From positions 1 to 9,188 of the forward strand of contig JAUJMG010000139.1 in NCBI GenBank assembly GCA_030446955.1: a stretch of DNA of 9,188 nucleotides, in the 5' to 3' direction. The notes below the pieces were generated by a model that was not told where the DNA came from, did not search any database, and saw nothing but the letters and a program-made list of their open reading frames with translations. Source of the DNA: Thermomicrobiales bacterium (GTDB taxonomy: Bacteria; Chloroflexota; Chloroflexia; Thermomicrobiales; UBA6265). The position numbers were made by a program, and so were the translations under genes. Of this stretch, positions 6,952 to 9,188 are shown one piece after another. How positions within the stretch are numbered: the stretch's first letter is position 1; the number at the start of each line of letters is the position of its first letter.

Positions 6952-8430
6952 ATGCCGGCCGCGACCGGTCAGGCCCAGACCTACGGCAACTACATCGGCG
7001 GCGAATGGCGACCCGCCGCCTCCGGCGAGACCTTCGAGGACCGCAGCCCCGCCAACACCGACGACCTCGTCGGCCGCTTCGCCTCCTCCGCCAAGGAGGA
7101 CGTCGAGGCCGCCGTCGCCGCCGCCGCCGAGGCTGCGGACGGCTGGCGTCGCACCTCCGCCGTCGCCCGCGCCAACATCCTCCACAAGGCCGCCGAGATC
7201 CTCGCCTCCCGCCAGGAGCAGGTCGGGCGCGAACTCACCCGCGAGGAGGGCAAGACCCTCAAGGAGGGCATCGGCGAGACCGGCCGCGCCGTCCAGATCC
7301 TCCGCTACTTCGCCGGCGAGGCCCAGCAGCCCAGCGGCGAGCACTACCCTTCGATGAACCCGCTGACCTTGCTCTACACCGTGCGCGAGCCGCTCGGCGT
7401 CGTCGGGGTCATCACACCCTGGAACTTCCCGATCGCGATCCCGGCCTGGAAAATCGCCCCGGCCCTCGCCTTCGGCAACACCGTCGTCTTCAAGCCGGCC
7501 AGCCTCACCCCGCTTTGTGCCGTCCGCCTCGTTGAAGCCCTCGCCGAGGCCGGCCTGCCGCCCGGCGTCCTCAACCTGGTCACCGGGAGCGCCGGGGCCG
7601 TCGGGGATCCCCTCGTCCGCGACCCTCGCATCGCCGGCGTCACCTTCACCGGCTCCAACGCCGTCGGCGCCGACCTGCGCAAGATCGCGGCGGAGACCGG
7701 CGCCAAGCTCCAGCTCGAACTTGGCGGCAAGAACCCCGCGATCGTCCTCGCCGACGCCGACCTGGACCACGCCCTCGCCCACGTCGTCTCCGGCGCGATG
7801 ATGAGCACCGGCCAGAAGTGCACCGCCACCTCCCGCGCCATCGTCGACCGCTCCATCGCCGCCGCCTTCACCGAGCGCCTCGTTGAGAAGGTCAAGGCCC
7901 TCAAGGTCGGCGATCCCCTCCAGGCCGAAACGCAGATCGGACCGGTCATCTCTGAAGACTCCGCGGAGCGAATCGCCGGCGAGGTGGACGCCGCCCGCCA
8001 GTCCGGCGCCAACCTGCTCGCCGGCGGGGATCGCCCCTCGGAGAACGGCCACGGTCGCGGCCACTTCGTCGCCCCGACCCTCTTCGGCGACGTCGATCCC
8101 GCCTCCAAGCTGGGCCAGGAGGAACTCTTCGGTCCCGTCCTCGGCGTGATCCCGGTCGACGGAATGGATGAGGCGCTCGCCGTCGCCAATACGGTCCGCT
8201 TCGGCCTCTCCGCTTCCCTCTTCACCCGCGACCTCGGCAAGGCGCTCACCTTCGCCCGGGAGATTCAGGCTGGCGTCGTCCACGTCAACAGCGAGACCCC
8301 CGGCGCCGAGCCCCATGTCCCCTTCGGCGGCATGAAGGGCTCCAGCTCCTACTCCCGGGAGCAGGGCAAGGCCGCCCGGGACTTCTTCACCCAGACCAAG
8401 ACCGTCTACATCGACCCCCCGCCGGCCTAG
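6952..8430 (+). CDS. NAD(P)-dependent aldehyde dehydrogenase, likely alpha-ketoglutarate semialdehyde (2,5-dioxovalerate) or broad-specificity type
   Basis: The enzyme oxidises an aldehyde to its acid in the cytoplasm using NAD(P)+. The 492 residues cover a full aldehyde dehydrogenase fold: YIGGEW at the start of the N-terminal strand, TPWNFP with the oxyanion-hole Asn158, the cofactor-binding FTGSNAVG, the general base Glu256 in LELGGKNP, the nucleophile Cys290 in GQKCTATSR, Glu391 in EELFGPV, and a C-terminal FGGMKGSS. The IPAWKIAPALAFGNTVVFKPA-like region and the VNSETPGAEPHVPFGG end resemble alpha-ketoglutarate semialdehyde dehydrogenases of sugar-acid and hydroxyproline breakdown, but neighbours give no pathway support, so the substrate is uncertain. 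ATG 6952 begins just before conserved sequence but has no clear ribosome site; GTG 6931, 10 nt after GGGGAG, would add 7 residues and is a serious alternative. The frame is open back to 6814, but that part is Pro/Ser-rich and not family-like. Confidence 0.93.
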   Translation: MPAATGQAQTYGNYIGGEWRPAASGETFEDRSPANTDDLVGRFASSAKEDVEAAVAAAAEAADGWRRTSAVARANILHKAAEILASRQEQVGRELTREEGKTLKEGIGETGRAVQILRYFAGEAQQPSGEHYPSMNPLTLLYTVREPLGVVGVITPWNFPIAIPAWKIAPALAFGNTVVFKPASLTPLCAVRLVEALAEAGLPPGVLNLVTGSAGAVGDPLVRDPRIAGVTFTGSNAVGADLRKIAAETGAKLQLELGGKNPAIVLADADLDHALAHVVSGAMMSTGQKCTATSRAIVDRSIAAAFTERLVEKVKALKVGDPLQAETQIGPVISEDSAERIAGEVDAARQSGANLLAGGDRPSENGHGRGHFVAPTLFGDVDPASKLGQEELFGPVLGVIPVDGMDEALAVANTVRFGLSASLFTRDLGKALTFAREIQAGVVHVNSETPGAEPHVPFGGMKGSSSYSREQGKAARDFFTQTKTVYIDPPPA

Positions 8431-8434
8431 CGTC

Positions 8435-8505
8435 GGCACGATACCCGGACCTCCACCCGTCCGCCTGATGCTACCGACGGCCGCTGTGGAGGTCTGGGTC
8501 TTGCC
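8435..8505 (+). terminator. Strong composite hairpin after the aldehyde dehydrogenase gene
   Basis: ACCCGGACCTCCAC (8443-8456) pairs with GTGGAGGTCTGGGT (8486-8499) over 14 positions with one G-U pair. An inner stem CCGTC/GACGG (8457-8461 with 8476-8480) sits directly on top, and GGCA/TGCC (8435-8438 with 8502-8505) extends the base across a small internal loop. It starts 5 nt after the stop codon. There is no T-run, so it could be a non-canonical terminator, an RNA-stabilising 3' structure, or a copy of a dispersed palindromic repeat. Confidence 0.5.
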
Positions 8506-8530
8506 ATCCCCGGCGTAGGCCCACTTTAGG
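8502..8530 (+). promoter_or_regulatory. Weak candidate promoter for the OsmC-family gene
   Basis: TTGCCA (8502-8507) matches five of six -35 consensus bases. At a 17-nt spacing lies TTTAGG (8525-8530), a poor -10 box. It is the best pair seen in the gap before the OsmC-family gene, but support is thin. Confidence 0.2.
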
Positions 8531-8539
8531 TGGCCGGCC

Positions 8540-8586
8540 GGGTCCGCATTGGCTCGGTGAACGAGACGCGGCGGCCAATCCGGCCC
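8540..8586 (+). other. Imperfect hairpin in the leader of the OsmC-family gene
   Basis: GGG-T-CCG-C-ATTGGC (8540-8553) pairs with GCCAAT-C-CGG-CCC (8574-8586), interrupted by one bulge and one mismatch. Within the loop, CTCG-GTGAA-CGAG (8553-8565) can form a second small stem, sharing its first base with the outer one. It ends 32 nt before the start codon, leaving the ribosome site free. It could be a leader structure or the remains of a palindromic repeat. Confidence 0.35.
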
Positions 8587-8618
8587 ACCGCGGATGAGCA
8601 GAAAGGAATCTCCAGAAC

Positions 8619-9080
8619 ATGGCACGCGCACAGGCGGAGCGACAGGCAACGGCGGTCTGGGAAGGCAGCCTCCTCGAAGGCAGCGGACAAGTCACCGCCG
8701 ACACGACAGGCGTCTTCAAGGACCAGGGCATCACCTGGAAGGCCCGCACGGAAGCGGCGAACGGCAAGACCAGCCCCGAAGAATTGGTCGCCGCGGCGCA
8801 CGCCTCCTGCTACGCGATGGCTTTCTCCCACGCCCTGGCCCAAGCCGGAAACCCGGCCGACCAACTGGAAGTCACCGCCACTGTTGGCTTCCACCCCAAG
8901 GCCGGGGGTGGCGGCTTCGAGATCACTTACTCCAACCTGGACGTTCGCGGCCGTGTGCCTGGCCTCGACCAGGCAGCCTTCGAGCAGGCCGCCCGGGAGG
9001 GAGAGCAAGGCTGCCCCGTCTCCAACGCCCTCCGCAACAACGTCCAGATCAACCTCAACGCCACCCTCGAGAGCGCCTAG
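8619..9080 (+). CDS. OsmC/Ohr-family thiol peroxidase
   Basis: Proteins of this family reduce organic hydroperoxides with a reactive cysteine pair and protect against oxidative stress in the cytoplasm. The 153 residues are a normal length. The N-terminal half carries a short beta-rich region (TAVWEGSLLEGSG) and TSPEELVAAAHASCYAMAF, with Glu54/Glu55 and the likely peroxidatic Cys64; the second cysteine, Cys132, is in GCPVSNAL near the C-terminus. Arg43 is a candidate for the active-site arginine. The SPEEL...HASCYAMAFSHAL pattern fits the OsmC branch better than Ohr, but I do not assign a gene symbol. The ATG start has GAAAGGA (8601-8607) 11 nt upstream, a rather long spacing. The gene stands alone, 188 nt after the aldehyde dehydrogenase, and is followed at once by hairpins. 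Confidence 0.93.
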   Translation: MARAQAERQATAVWEGSLLEGSGQVTADTTGVFKDQGITWKARTEAANGKTSPEELVAAAHASCYAMAFSHALAQAGNPADQLEVTATVGFHPKAGGGGFEITYSNLDVRGRVPGLDQAAFEQAAREGEQGCPVSNALRNNVQINLNATLESA

Positions 9081-9095
9081 CCTCCATAGTGGAGG
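9081..9095 (+). other. Small perfect hairpin directly after the OsmC-family stop codon
   Basis: CCTCCA-TAG-TGGAGG is a 6-bp perfect stem with a 3-nt loop, starting at the base after the TAG stop. It precedes the larger terminator-like stem by 6 nt. Tandem 3' hairpins could mark the transcript end or protect it from exonucleases. Confidence 0.45.
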
Positions 9096-9101
9096 AACGT
9101 C

Positions 9102-9146
9102 GACGGGCGGCCCGCGGTGCTCAAGGCGCGACGCGGGCCGCCCGTC
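9102..9146 (+). terminator. GC-rich 15-bp hairpin, probable terminator
   Basis: GACGGGCGGCCCGCG (9102-9116) and CGCGGGCCGCCCGTC (9132-9146) form a perfect 15-bp stem with a 15-nt loop. No T-run follows (CTGCCC), as is common for hairpin terminators in very GC-rich genomes. Being symmetric, it could serve transcription from either side. The remaining ~40 bases to the window end show nothing I recognise. Confidence 0.6.
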
Positions 9147-9188
9147 CTGCCCATCCGATCCAGCACGAAACTCCCCGTCGAGGCGCCC

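Noticed and set aside
6781..8649. 622-codon open frame on the minus strand
   Set aside because: It lies opposite the aldehyde dehydrogenase gene, is rich in Gly, Ala, Asp and Val without family motifs, and arises from the C-ending codon bias of the real gene.

Overview
The DNA is very GC-rich, with codons that mostly end in C or G. All convincing genes lie on the + strand. The organism looks like a high-GC bacterium. Base composition, gene content and a GTAGGGGCGACCC-type palindromic repeat would fit Chloroflexota/Thermomicrobia or a similar group, but no marker here fixes the taxonomy, so this is a weak inference.

Positions 1-6217 hold a type I restriction-modification (RM) operon in the order hsdR (5' end outside the window), hsdS, a GIY-YIG/DUF4357 gene, hsdM. 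The genes are packed tightly: hsdR and hsdS share a GTGA overlap, the GIY-YIG gene probably starts inside the end of hsdS, and hsdM follows 10 nt later. HsdR is the ATP-dependent translocase/nuclease subunit, HsdS recognises DNA through two target recognition domains, and HsdM is the adenine methyltransferase. HsdR and HsdS read cleanly. The GIY-YIG gene and hsdM each contain one apparent single-base frameshift, visible because recognisable family sequence continues in another frame. Either the locus is decaying or the assembly has indel errors. The two target recognition domains of hsdS and the GIY-YIG gene look less GC-rich than hsdR, hsdM and the conserved spacers of hsdS, as expected for a specificity segment exchanged horizontally.

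Positions 6218-6930 form a long GC-rich spacer with no credible gene. It carries a weak hairpin at the hsdM stop, two copies of a 25-nt palindromic repeat about 420 bp apart, and a TACAAT box that may be the -10 element of the next gene.

Positions 6931-9080 carry two metabolic or stress genes unrelated to the RM operon: an NAD(P)-dependent aldehyde dehydrogenase (likely of the alpha-ketoglutarate semialdehyde/broad-specificity group) and an OsmC/Ohr-family peroxidase. They are separated by 188 nt that hold two substantial hairpins. The OsmC gene is followed at once by a small hairpin and then by a perfect 15-bp GC stem, probably a transcription terminator.

I see no strong case for a wholly new system. 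The most interesting points are the GIY-YIG/DUF4357 gene embedded between hsdS and hsdM, the two frameshifts, the composition mosaic in hsdS, and the structured repeats in the spacers.
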